Below, one piece after another: positions 1-6,380 of a stretch of 7,786 bases of DNA. Position 1 is the first letter of the stretch; every line of letters begins with the position of its first letter. The notes below the pieces were generated by a model that was given only the letters and a program-made list of their open reading frames with translations, made no database searches and had not been told where the DNA came from. This DNA is from Deltaproteobacteria bacterium (GTDB taxonomy: Bacteria > Desulfobacterota > GWC2-55-46 > DRQE01). The stretch covers positions 1 to 7,786 of the forward strand of contig DAOVXI010000077.1 of NCBI GenBank assembly GCA_030636245.1. The letters are read 5' to 3'. The translations under genes and the position numbers were made by a program.

Positions 1-1
1 G

Positions 2-424
2 CTTCTCGGTAAAGAGCTTGGCATGAGTGATGAGCTTGTGGGTCGTCACCCCTTTCCGGGCCCAGGGCTTGCCATAAGGATAATAGGGGACGTGACAAAA
101 AAGCGCGCCGATATCTTAAGGGAAGCGGATGCCATATTCCTGGAGGAGATAAGGGCGGCCAATTGGTATGATAAGATCTGGCAGGCCTTTGCCGTACTAT
201 TGCCTGTTAAGAGCGTCGGGGTCATGGGGGATGAGAGGACTTACGAGAATACCCTTGCCCTAAGAGCTGTCAACAGTGTGGACGGTATGACCGCCGACTG
301 GGTAAAAATGCCCTATGATATCCTGGCAAAGTCAAGCTCCAGGATAATTAACGAGGTTCCGGGCATAAACCGTGTTGTTTATGACGTAAGCTCAAAACCG
401 CCAAGCACGATCGAGTGGGAATAA
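2..424 (+). CDS. guaA: GMP synthase (glutamine-hydrolysing), C-terminal 140 residues (5' end outside window)
   Basis: GuaA converts XMP to GMP in the cytoplasm, using ATP and ammonia released from glutamine; this is the last step of de novo GMP synthesis. Only the C-terminal dimerisation domain is present. The frame is open from base 2 and ends at TAA 422-424. The domain is recognised by the HPFPGPGLAIRIIGDV segment near the beginning, the LPVKSVGVMGDERTY segment, and the family's characteristic ending with RVVYDVSSKPPSTIEWE. The alignment to known GuaA runs to the natural C-terminus, so the 3' end is intact. The ATG at 23 is an internal Met and not a start. The next gene follows after 20 nt with its own ribosome site, suggesting co-transcription. 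The identification is secure; the N-terminal amidotransferase and ATP-pyrophosphatase domains lie upstream of the window. Confidence 0.97.
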   Translation, partial: LLGKELGMSDELVGRHPFPGPGLAIRIIGDVTKKRADILREADAIFLEEIRAANWYDKIWQAFAVLLPVKSVGVMGDERTYENTLALRAVNSVDGMTADWVKMPYDILAKSSSRIINEVPGINRVVYDVSSKPPSTIEWE

Positions 425-444
425 AGAATATTTAGGAGACGCGC

Positions 445-1155
445 ATGCCTATTGATGATCTAAAAGGAAAAGAAACATGGCGGCTCTTTAAGATAATCGC
501 CGAGTTCGTTGAGGGCTTTGAGGAGCTTGGTGATATAGGGCTTGCTGTTTCTATATTCGGCTCCGCCAGGTTCAGCCCCGATCATAAGTTTTATAAGGAC
601 TCCGTTGAGATAGCAAAACTGCTCGCCGAGAATGGCTATGCCATCATAACAGGGGGCGGCCCGGGCGTTATGGAAGGCGCCAACAAGGGCGCTGTTATAA
701 GTGACAACAAGGATGCCCAGAGCATAGGGCTGAACATCCAGCTTCCCATGGAGCAGAAGCCGAACGAGTTTCAGACAAAAGAGCTTAACTTTAAATACTT
801 TTTTGCCAGAAAGGTTATGTTCGTCAAGTACGCCATGGGTTATGTCATCATGCCGGGCGGCTTTGGCACAATGGATGAGTTCTTTGAAGCCCTTACCCTC
901 ATCCAGACCCATAAGATATATCCCTTTCCGCTTATTGTTTTCGGCTCCGAGTATTGGACCCCTATCATGGACTTTATGAAGGGACCTATGTTAGAATACG
1001 GTACGATATCACCCGAGGATCTGGACCTTATACACATGACGGATGACACGACTGAAGTCGTTAATATTATGAATAAACACAGGGCTTGGAAGCAGGAGTT
1101 GATAGAAAAGGCTAAAAAAGAGGGTAAATGTAGTGATATTTCTGAGGATATTTAG
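445..1155 (+). CDS. LOG family protein (TIGR00730-type Rossmann-fold nucleotide-binding protein)
   Basis: This 236-aa cytoplasmic protein belongs to the LOG/lysine-decarboxylase-like family. Characterised members hydrolyse nucleoside 5'-monophosphates (cytokinin ribotides, AMP and others) to the free base and ribose 5-phosphate. Visible hallmarks are a phosphate-binding glycine loop GGGPGVMEGANKGA at residues 70-83, Arg122-Lys123 in the FFARKVMFVKYAMG segment, and the family signature PGGFGTMDE at 137-145, which carries the catalytic Glu145. An N-terminal segment of about 30 residues precedes the first strand (VSIFGSARF). The length is slightly above that of short LOG proteins, as in the longer bacterial subgroup. 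The ATG at 445 is supported by AGGAG at 434-438 with 6 nt spacing. It directly follows guaA, which fits a nucleotide-salvage or house-cleaning role, though the true substrate cannot be read from sequence. The older annotation 'lysine decarboxylase' should be avoided. Confidence 0.93.
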   Translation: MPIDDLKGKETWRLFKIIAEFVEGFEELGDIGLAVSIFGSARFSPDHKFYKDSVEIAKLLAENGYAIITGGGPGVMEGANKGAVISDNKDAQSIGLNIQLPMEQKPNEFQTKELNFKYFFARKVMFVKYAMGYVIMPGGFGTMDEFFEALTLIQTHKIYPFPLIVFGSEYWTPIMDFMKGPMLEYGTISPEDLDLIHMTDDTTEVVNIMNKHRAWKQELIEKAKKEGKCSDISEDI

Positions 1156-1185
1156 CGTTTAAATGACTCAACCCGGAGGTAGCTG

Positions 1186-3153
1186 ATGTACTTGAAAGGA
1201 TTTTTTAAGATACCGGCGGCGAGTGCCGTCTTGATAGTTTTGTTAGTGGCGGGATGCACGACCACCCCCGAGCAGGATGCATATACCGTAGCCATGGAGT
1301 CAGGCGACAGTGCTCAAGCCTATAGAATTTTAGCCTCGATATGCGAGACCGATCCCAAGGCCTCGGAGTGTAAGGAGCTTCCCGAGCTCAGCACATCATA
1401 CGCGACCCTGCTCTACAACAACCTGAGCTCAAAGGTAGATGAAGCTGCCCCTCCTGTTGTTATTCCAAAGATAATAGAGTTCAAAGATGAGTTGTCGAGC
1501 ATTAAAGCCATAAGTAATGTCAGCGGGCTGACCACGCTTGAAAAGAAGATAGGTACGGTCGAGAAGGAAACTCAAGGCAGGATAGAGAAGGCCTTAGAGA
1601 GCGCTAAGAGCAAAGAAGAGAGTGGAGACAGGGTTGGTGCCTTTGATTCACTCAAGACCGCTCTTGTGCTTGATCCGGACAGGCATCAAGACTTTGAGGT
1701 TCTGGTCAAGAGACTGAGCGACGAGGCATTTGCCGAAGGTTCTGAGGCAGGAGAAGCTGATGACTGGGCGGGCGCACATAAAGCCTTTTCCGATCTTTAT
1801 TATATAGACCCTGAGTATAAGGGTATCGACTCGGCACTTGAAGAGGCAAAGAAAAAAGATTCTTATGCTTACAGGGTCACAGAGGGCAAGAAGGCTGAGG
1901 GTGCAGGTGATTTTAACGAGGCATTAGATCAGTATGCCCATGCTGCCGAGTATCAGCCCGGTAAAGAGCTTGATGAACTTATAAACGGAGTGACGATAGC
2001 CTCGGCCGAGGCCTTTTTTGATGAGGGTAAAGCGCTGGCGCGCGAAGGTATGCTTCTTATCGCTAGCATTAATATCATTGATGCCATAGAGCGCGTAACA
2101 GAGCTTCCAAAGAACATGAGAGCAAGGGTTTCAGTTCCGGCCAAGGACATTTCAAGGCTTATGGATGAGCTCTTTCTGAAGCAAAAGAGTGAGGCAGAGG
2201 CGGGCAACTACGGTAAGGCGCTTTTGTGTTTAGAGGCCATAGATAAGATCCAGCCTGATTATCCTGATATAAGCGCGAACATTGAGAGCGTGACGGATAA
2301 GCTAAAGAAGAAAGCTACTCAAAGCCTCGCAGTGATACCGTTCAAGAGCCCTTCATATAACCCTGATACGGGAAACATCATAACCTCAAAGCTTTTACAT
2401 TTTCTTTACAATGAACTCTCAGGAGATATAAGGATCCTTGAACGTGCCGCGCTTGAGGCTGTTCTAAAGGAAAGTGAGGTCAAGGCACTGCAGGGTAAGA
2501 GACTTGATAAGGGGCTTATTCAAATAGTGGATGCTGACTTTATGCTTCTTGGCGATGTGGTTGACCAGAAGGTCGAGAACTCAGTTACCGATAGCTATAA
2601 AACAGTTAAGGCAAGGACAGGGACCAATCAAACAAGTAACCCCGAGTACGTGAAGTGGAGCAAGAAAAAGAAGGGTGAGGCTCCGCCCGAGTTCTTTGAG
2701 GAAGCAATATATGAGAAGGTAAGGTACAGGACCGCCAGACACAAGAAGGAGGTCACAGCCATAGTAGGCTACCGTCTTGTGGACGGCAGCGGTGATATTG
2801 TCCATACCGGCATGATAGATGAGAAGGAAGAGCTTTCCGATACCTCGGTAGAGGGTGTAGAGATCGGCGAGTTCATCGTGGAAGAAAAGCTTGCCGAGCT
2901 GCCATCGGATTCAGAGGCCTCCAGAGAGGTTGAGAACATGATAGTCAGCACGATCGGTCTTGACCTGAAGTCCTTATTCAGCGAGCCTGAAAAGAAATAC
3001 TTTGAGAAGGCCCGTGTGCTTGCCGACAAGGGTAAGTATAATGAAGCACTGGAGTTTCTCGTGAGGGCACGTTTTATTACTGATGAAAAATCTCTCGATT
3101 CGAAGGAAATCGATGATGCCATAGCCGATACCGTAAAGAGAGCCGGGATGTGA
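1186..3153 (+). CDS. Lipoprotein with TPR-like solenoid and CsgG-like domain
   Basis: This 655-aa exported protein starts with a short charged n-region, a hydrophobic stretch and a lipobox LVAGC, giving lipidation at Cys24. Thr25 at +2 is not a retention residue, so outer-membrane sorting is expected. Cys53 and Cys62 could form a disulfide. Residues about 132-375 hold roughly five degenerate TPR-like helical repeats (for example AEGAGDFNEALDQYAHAAEYQP near 235 and AEAGNYGKALLCLEAIDKIQP near 340). From about 378 a CsgG-like domain begins: SLAVIPFKSP, then IRILERAALEAVLKE, then ADFMLLGDVV near 450-460. The strand-like VTAIVGYRLVDGSGDIVHTG follows near 523. Residues 465-522 form a Lys-rich stretch (SKKKKGEAPP inside). 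A further TPR-like hairpin occupies about 600-650. The start is backed by GGAGG at 1175-1179, 6 nt upstream. It sits 6 nt before the next secreted-protein gene. The CsgG-like assignment is by motif memory; the exact role (pore, scaffold or synthase activator) is unknown. Confidence 0.8.
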   Translation: MYLKGFFKIPAASAVLIVLLVAGCTTTPEQDAYTVAMESGDSAQAYRILASICETDPKASECKELPELSTSYATLLYNNLSSKVDEAAPPVVIPKIIEFKDELSSIKAISNVSGLTTLEKKIGTVEKETQGRIEKALESAKSKEESGDRVGAFDSLKTALVLDPDRHQDFEVLVKRLSDEAFAEGSEAGEADDWAGAHKAFSDLYYIDPEYKGIDSALEEAKKKDSYAYRVTEGKKAEGAGDFNEALDQYAHAAEYQPGKELDELINGVTIASAEAFFDEGKALAREGMLLIASINIIDAIERVTELPKNMRARVSVPAKDISRLMDELFLKQKSEAEAGNYGKALLCLEAIDKIQPDYPDISANIESVTDKLKKKATQSLAVIPFKSPSYNPDTGNIITSKLLHFLYNELSGDIRILERAALEAVLKESEVKALQGKRLDKGLIQIVDADFMLLGDVVDQKVENSVTDSYKTVKARTGTNQTSNPEYVKWSKKKKGEAPPEFFEEAIYEKVRYRTARHKKEVTAIVGYRLVDGSGDIVHTGMIDEKEELSDTSVEGVEIGEFIVEEKLAELPSDSEASREVENMIVSTIGLDLKSLFSEPEKKYFEKARVLADKGKYNEALEFLVRARFITDEKSLDSKEIDDAIADTVKRAGM

Positions 3154-3159
3154 TGACTT

Positions 3160-5700
3160 ATGTTGTGTAAGAATATAAAATACTTAAATGGTCGCCTTAT
3201 GGCGGCCTTTTTATCAGTTACCTTCCTGTTGTTCTTATCTGTGGCGGTTGTTAATGCTGCCGACGATAAGAAGTTACCGGTACAGGGGGAGTCTGTGAAG
3301 CCGGAGGTTCTTGAGCGCAGCATATCTAATGCCGTGCTTGAGGGTGACTGGGCCGAGGTAAAACGACTCACACCGATGCTCTTATCGGAAGACCGTTTTT
3401 ATGAAGAGCTCTTCGTACCTCTTCTTGCTTACTCCGAGCATATGCTTGGTAGTGACGATAAGGCGATAGAGATGTTAAATAGCCGTAGAGATCTTTTGAG
3501 TACCCTCTTCTCAATATCCATACTAAAGAAAACCGCTGCGGTTCCCGGTAAGGATTCTCTGGCGCGCTTGGCCAGGCCATACTTCTTTGAGGTTGTAAAA
3601 AGGAATGGACATGTCAACCTCGGTATTTTTCCGAAATCAGGTGAGGAGATAGCTCTAAAAAAAGCTTTCTATGAAGTTATGCCTGAGCCGGATGTAGATA
3701 TGCTGGAGATCTTTAATGAGGATGTGGTCACCAACCTTGACAGTTACTTTCTTGGCGGCGAGGTCTTGTATGAGGCTGACGACAAAAGCATATGCGTAGC
3801 TTTTGTTGACATAGGAAGACTTAAAGACACTTTTCCTAACTTGGACGCGAACAGGGAAGCGCTGAAGCTTGGGGTGATTACCCGCAGCGGAAGCAAAGAG
3901 GGCCGCTCAAGGGTCATAGAGAAGCTGACCAAGGCGGGCTACCGTGTCGAGGACCTGGGGATGGGAGGGTTCTTTGACCTTCGTGAAAGGGCAAAGGATC
4001 TCGGGCTGGTGGTTGAGATAACAGAAGATACCAGGGTTATCGGAGACACATTGAACGGAAACTTCAAGAACATAGAGGGCTCTGTTACATTGACTTTTTA
4101 TAATGCCATGACGGATAAAAGTATTGATAGTATCTCCGGTGATTCAGCGATCGTGCACCTCGATGTGACAAAGGGGAGCAAAGAGGCGATCATTGAGACC
4201 TATGACAAAATATTGATCGATGTTGTGCGCTCCGTGGCTAAGCTTCATGGAAGTATAAACTGGAGCAACGGCGCGGGTGCCCCGCTTGATATCAGAGTAT
4301 CTACCGATGAGGTCTTTGCCAGTAACTATAAGTACTACGCCACTACGCCTTTTGGAGAGATAAAGATCCGGAACAACACCGGTCGCGACTTCGGAGGGGT
4401 TAAGGTGATAATAAGCGTAAAAGATTACTTTGACTATCCCGCCACAATAGAGGTCGGAAGGGTTCAGTCGGATTCCGAGGTGAGCCAGGCCATAACCGTT
4501 GTCTTCAACTCCAAGGTGCTTGATATAACGGATGATACTTTTTTTCAGTCAGAGGTGAAGGTCATATACTTTGATAAGGGTAAGGAAAAATCCATCTCTG
4601 AGACACATCCTATATATGTTTATGAGAAGCACGCGCTTCAGTGGGATGATAAAGGTAAGATAGCTTCCTTCATTACAAGTAAAGACCCTGTTGTTATCGG
4701 TTTTTCCGGCAAGGCAACCGAGGCGGCCAAGGTATCGCACGGGGGGCTTAACAGAAATATTCTCAAGGCGAGGGCTGTTTTTTCCGCAATGGGCGTGCTT
4801 GGTATACGCTACATGGAGGATCCGAATAATCCTTATGGCGTTGTCTCCGGACTTCCAAGTGTGGTTGATTATGTACAGCTCCCGAGAGAAACGCTTAATA
4901 AGCGTAGTGGAGACTGCGATGACCTTACGAGTCTATACTCCTCCGCGCTTGAGTCGCTGGGCATAAGGACCAAGCTGCTTGACGCACCGGGGCATATCTA
5001 TATGCTCTTTGATTCCGGTGTCACGGAATCCGAGATGCTCTATCTTGGATTCCCAAAGGAGATGTTCGTGGTTATAGACAAAGAGGTGTGGGTTCCTATT
5101 GAAACAACCATGGTCGGCTCATCTTTTACAAAGGCCTGGAAGAAGGGCGCCGAGAGTTACCATAAGGAGCTTAAGGAGCTGAAGGTGATAGACGTCCATG
5201 AGGCATGGAAGACCTTTAAGGTGCCGAATCTGAGCAAGAACACATTTGACGCTAAGATCAAGAGCAAGGATATTGATAAACTTTTCCCGGGTGAGCTTGA
5301 CGAGTTGAGCGCTGAAAGGATAGAAAACCTCAAAAGGTCTTTTTCTCTTATGGGGCATGACGGATTAAGGAAACTTATGGTAATATATGCAGTAGATGGA
5401 ATGTTTGATGAAGCCATAAGTGTCGGCATGGATATCATAAGCATAGAGAAGGACGCGATCACATATAACAATATGGGCAACATTTATTATCTAAAGCAGG
5501 ACTACAAGAAAGCAGTTGAGTTTTACGGAACCGCGATAGAACTTGAGCCAAGCGACTCCGGCATCGCGGTAAATCTTACAAGAGCGTACTTGAAGCTTGG
5601 CGATAACGCTCAGGCAAAGGCAACTTTTCTAAAGGCCTTGAGCGTAGATGCGAAGGTGAAGGAGAGTAACAGCAAGCTGTATAACCTTTTAATTAACTAA
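3160..5700 (+). CDS. Secreted transglutaminase-like protein with C-terminal TPR repeats
   Basis: This 846-aa protein has a Sec signal peptide: Lys4, Lys7 and Arg12 precede a hydrophobic core at about 13-31, with probable cleavage after VNA33. An N-terminal helical region (about 45-130) is followed by an unrecognised alpha/beta region (about 230-365). A beta-rich, Ig-like segment follows at about 380-500, containing IKIRNNTG and ending near KHALQWDDKGKIASFIT. The transglutaminase-like core has SGDCDD with Cys586, APGHIYMLFD with His612, and WVPIETT with Glu648 in the place of the usual Asp. Such Cys-His-acid proteins are typically peptidases or acyl transferases acting on proteins or peptidoglycan peptides. 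Two canonical TPRs follow at about 766-840 (YNNMGNIYYLKQDYKKAVEFY). The ATG at 3160 lies 6 nt after the upstream stop and has no clear Shine-Dalgarno, so coupled translation is likely. ATG 3199 would lose the positive n-region. Substrate unknown. Confidence 0.85.
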   Translation: MLCKNIKYLNGRLMAAFLSVTFLLFLSVAVVNAADDKKLPVQGESVKPEVLERSISNAVLEGDWAEVKRLTPMLLSEDRFYEELFVPLLAYSEHMLGSDDKAIEMLNSRRDLLSTLFSISILKKTAAVPGKDSLARLARPYFFEVVKRNGHVNLGIFPKSGEEIALKKAFYEVMPEPDVDMLEIFNEDVVTNLDSYFLGGEVLYEADDKSICVAFVDIGRLKDTFPNLDANREALKLGVITRSGSKEGRSRVIEKLTKAGYRVEDLGMGGFFDLRERAKDLGLVVEITEDTRVIGDTLNGNFKNIEGSVTLTFYNAMTDKSIDSISGDSAIVHLDVTKGSKEAIIETYDKILIDVVRSVAKLHGSINWSNGAGAPLDIRVSTDEVFASNYKYYATTPFGEIKIRNNTGRDFGGVKVIISVKDYFDYPATIEVGRVQSDSEVSQAITVVFNSKVLDITDDTFFQSEVKVIYFDKGKEKSISETHPIYVYEKHALQWDDKGKIASFITSKDPVVIGFSGKATEAAKVSHGGLNRNILKARAVFSAMGVLGIRYMEDPNNPYGVVSGLPSVVDYVQLPRETLNKRSGDCDDLTSLYSSALESLGIRTKLLDAPGHIYMLFDSGVTESEMLYLGFPKEMFVVIDKEVWVPIETTMVGSSFTKAWKKGAESYHKELKELKVIDVHEAWKTFKVPNLSKNTFDAKIKSKDIDKLFPGELDELSAERIENLKRSFSLMGHDGLRKLMVIYAVDGMFDEAISVGMDIISIEKDAITYNNMGNIYYLKQDYKKAVEFYGTAIELEPSDSGIAVNLTRAYLKLGDNAQAKATFLKALSVDAKVKESNSKLYNLLIN
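3190..3213 (+). terminator. Intrinsic-terminator-like hairpin inside the start of the 846-aa gene
   Basis: A 7-bp stem pairs 3190-3196 (GGTCGCC) with 3201-3207 (GGCGGCC), including one G-U wobble, around a TTAT loop. It is followed directly by TTTTTA at 3208-3213, and an A/T-rich tract lies upstream. This is the geometry of a Rho-independent terminator, but it sits about 30 nt inside a coding region, within codons for the signal peptide. A ribosome initiating at 3160 would cover and melt it. It could act as an attenuator or a polarity device, or it could be a by-product of coding. The structure is read directly from sequence; its activity is inferred. Confidence 0.45.
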
Positions 5701-5705
5701 AGTAT

Positions 5706-5711
5706 GGAGGG
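5706..5711 (+). promoter_or_regulatory. Shine-Dalgarno that fixes the start of the 131-aa secreted protein
   Basis: GGAGGG lies 4 nt upstream of ATG 5716. An in-frame ATG at 5704 overlaps this ribosome site and would add MEGT ahead of the classic MKKLLL signal-peptide start, so 5716 is preferred. Confidence 0.85.
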
Positions 5712-5715
5712 TACT

Positions 5716-6111
5716 ATGAAGAAATTACTTTTGATCTTATCGATAATGGTGGCTGTTGTTTTTTCGGCTAACCACGCCTCAGCCGGTGGGCTTGATTATT
5801 GGATAAAGTCTATAACACATAAGCTTTGGAGCAGCTCAAGCTCTGATAAGGACAATAAGAGAACAGCTGTTGTCGGTGTGAAGGGCTTTGCCCAGGAGGA
5901 GGACAGCGAGCTTTACTGGAAGGATGGTAAGCTTCCAACCGAAGAGGAGGTTGATGATTTTTCTGTCGCTGTTGATCTTATAAAGGAAGGCAAGTTTGAT
6001 ACGGCAGAGAAAAAACTCAAGGCTTTCTTGAAGGACTATCCCGAGAGTCCCCTTGCTGATGACGCAAAGGAAGGGCTCGAGGCTTTGAACTCTAAAAATA
6101 AAGAAGGTTAG
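5716..6111 (+). CDS. Small secreted TPR-like protein
   Basis: This 131-aa protein begins with a textbook Sec signal peptide (MKKLLLILSIMVAVVF core) and a probable cleavage site ASA|GG after Ala23, leaving about 108 mature residues. A Ser-rich linker (about 36-42) leads to a strand-like TAVVGVKGF. A helix-turn-helix of TPR type follows, starting near 85: AVDLIKEGKFDTAEKKLKAF, then LKDYPESPLADDAKEGLEAL. The last part has the look of the TPRs in YbgF/BamD-like envelope proteins. No catalytic motif is visible, so an adaptor or binding role is the most that can be proposed. The gene starts 15 nt after the transglutaminase-like gene and is probably in the same operon. The protein has no Cys and no lipobox, so a soluble periplasmic location is expected. 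Family not named with confidence. Confidence 0.85.
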   Translation: MKKLLLILSIMVAVVFSANHASAGGLDYWIKSITHKLWSSSSSDKDNKRTAVVGVKGFAQEEDSELYWKDGKLPTEEEVDDFSVAVDLIKEGKFDTAEKKLKAFLKDYPESPLADDAKEGLEALNSKNKEG

Positions 6112-6135
6112 TGATAAAACACGGAGGTAATTCTT

Positions 6136-6330
6136 ATGAGCGGTCACCACGGCCACGATCACGATGACGTACTTGTTGAGGTAAAGATAGAGCTTGAAGA
6201 GGAGCATATCGAGGCCTTGAACGAGCTTGCAAAAAAATATTCTAATGAGCTTAAGCAGGACTGGGACCTCGGTGCTGTCGTAAGGGTTGCGGTAGGGAAC
6301 TTCCTGAATACCATCGGAAAACTCACATAG
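6136..6330 (+). CDS. Small His-rich protein with ribbon-helix-helix-like profile
   Basis: This 64-aa protein has no signal peptide. Residues 4-11 read HHGHDHDD, a cluster of four His and three Asp that could bind Ni, Zn, Co or Cu. After it comes an alternating strand-like VLVEVKIEL (12-20), a first amphipathic helix (EEEHIEALNELAKKYS, 21-36), a short loop with Trp43, and a second helix (DLGAVVRVAVGNFLNTI, 44-60). A strand-helix-helix layout of this size fits a ribbon-helix-helix DNA-binding dimer, in which the strand contacts DNA. However, the strand carries Glu15, Lys17 and Glu19, which is rather acidic for DNA contact, so a protein-binding role is possible. GGAGG at 6123-6127 lies 8 nt before the ATG. 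It sits between the small TPR gene and the HprK-like gene, separated from the latter by 50 nt. The fold is inferred from pattern only. Confidence 0.7.
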   Translation: MSGHHGHDHDDVLVEVKIELEEEHIEALNELAKKYSNELKQDWDLGAVVRVAVGNFLNTIGKLT

Positions 6331-6347
6331 CTTATGTTCCACAGTGA

Positions 6348-6373
6348 GAGTACAAAAAAATACTCCGGAGAGT
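6348..6373 (+). promoter_or_regulatory. Possible alternative hairpins around the ribosome site of the HprK-like gene
   Basis: TACTC at 6361-6365 can pair upstream with GAGTA at 6348-6352 across a CAAAAAAA loop. Alternatively its ACTC (6362-6365) can pair downstream with GAGT at 6370-6373, closing over the Shine-Dalgarno GGAG at 6367-6370. The two pairings exclude each other, as in a simple switch. The stems are only 4-5 bp, so this may be chance. Confidence 0.2.
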
Positions 6374-6380
6374 TTAAACA

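Noticed and set aside
460..912. 150-aa open frame on the minus strand
   Set aside because: Lies wholly inside the well-supported LOG-family gene and has no recognisable motif; it is a shadow frame.
3174..3181. TATAAAAT as a -10 promoter element for the transglutaminase-like gene
   Set aside because: No acceptable -35 element about 17 nt upstream, and a transcript from here would start inside the gene and hairpin.
2769..3371. 200-aa open frame on the minus strand across the lipoprotein/transglutaminase-like junction
   Set aside because: Ser-rich, low-information translation antisense to two good genes, with no ribosome site seen.
4691..4966. 91-aa plus-strand frame inside the 846-aa gene
   Set aside because: Overlaps the transglutaminase-like core in another frame, has no ribosome site and no motif.
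5164..5184. Short tandem repeat AAGGAGCTT/AAGGAGCTG, also resembling a ribosome site
   Set aside because: Two 9-nt copies encoding KEL-KEL in a charged helix inside a gene; no start codon follows in a useful frame, so it is ordinary coding sequence.
5704..5715. Earlier ATG for the small TPR protein
   Set aside because: It would overlap the GGAGGG ribosome site and put MEGT before a typical MKK signal peptide.
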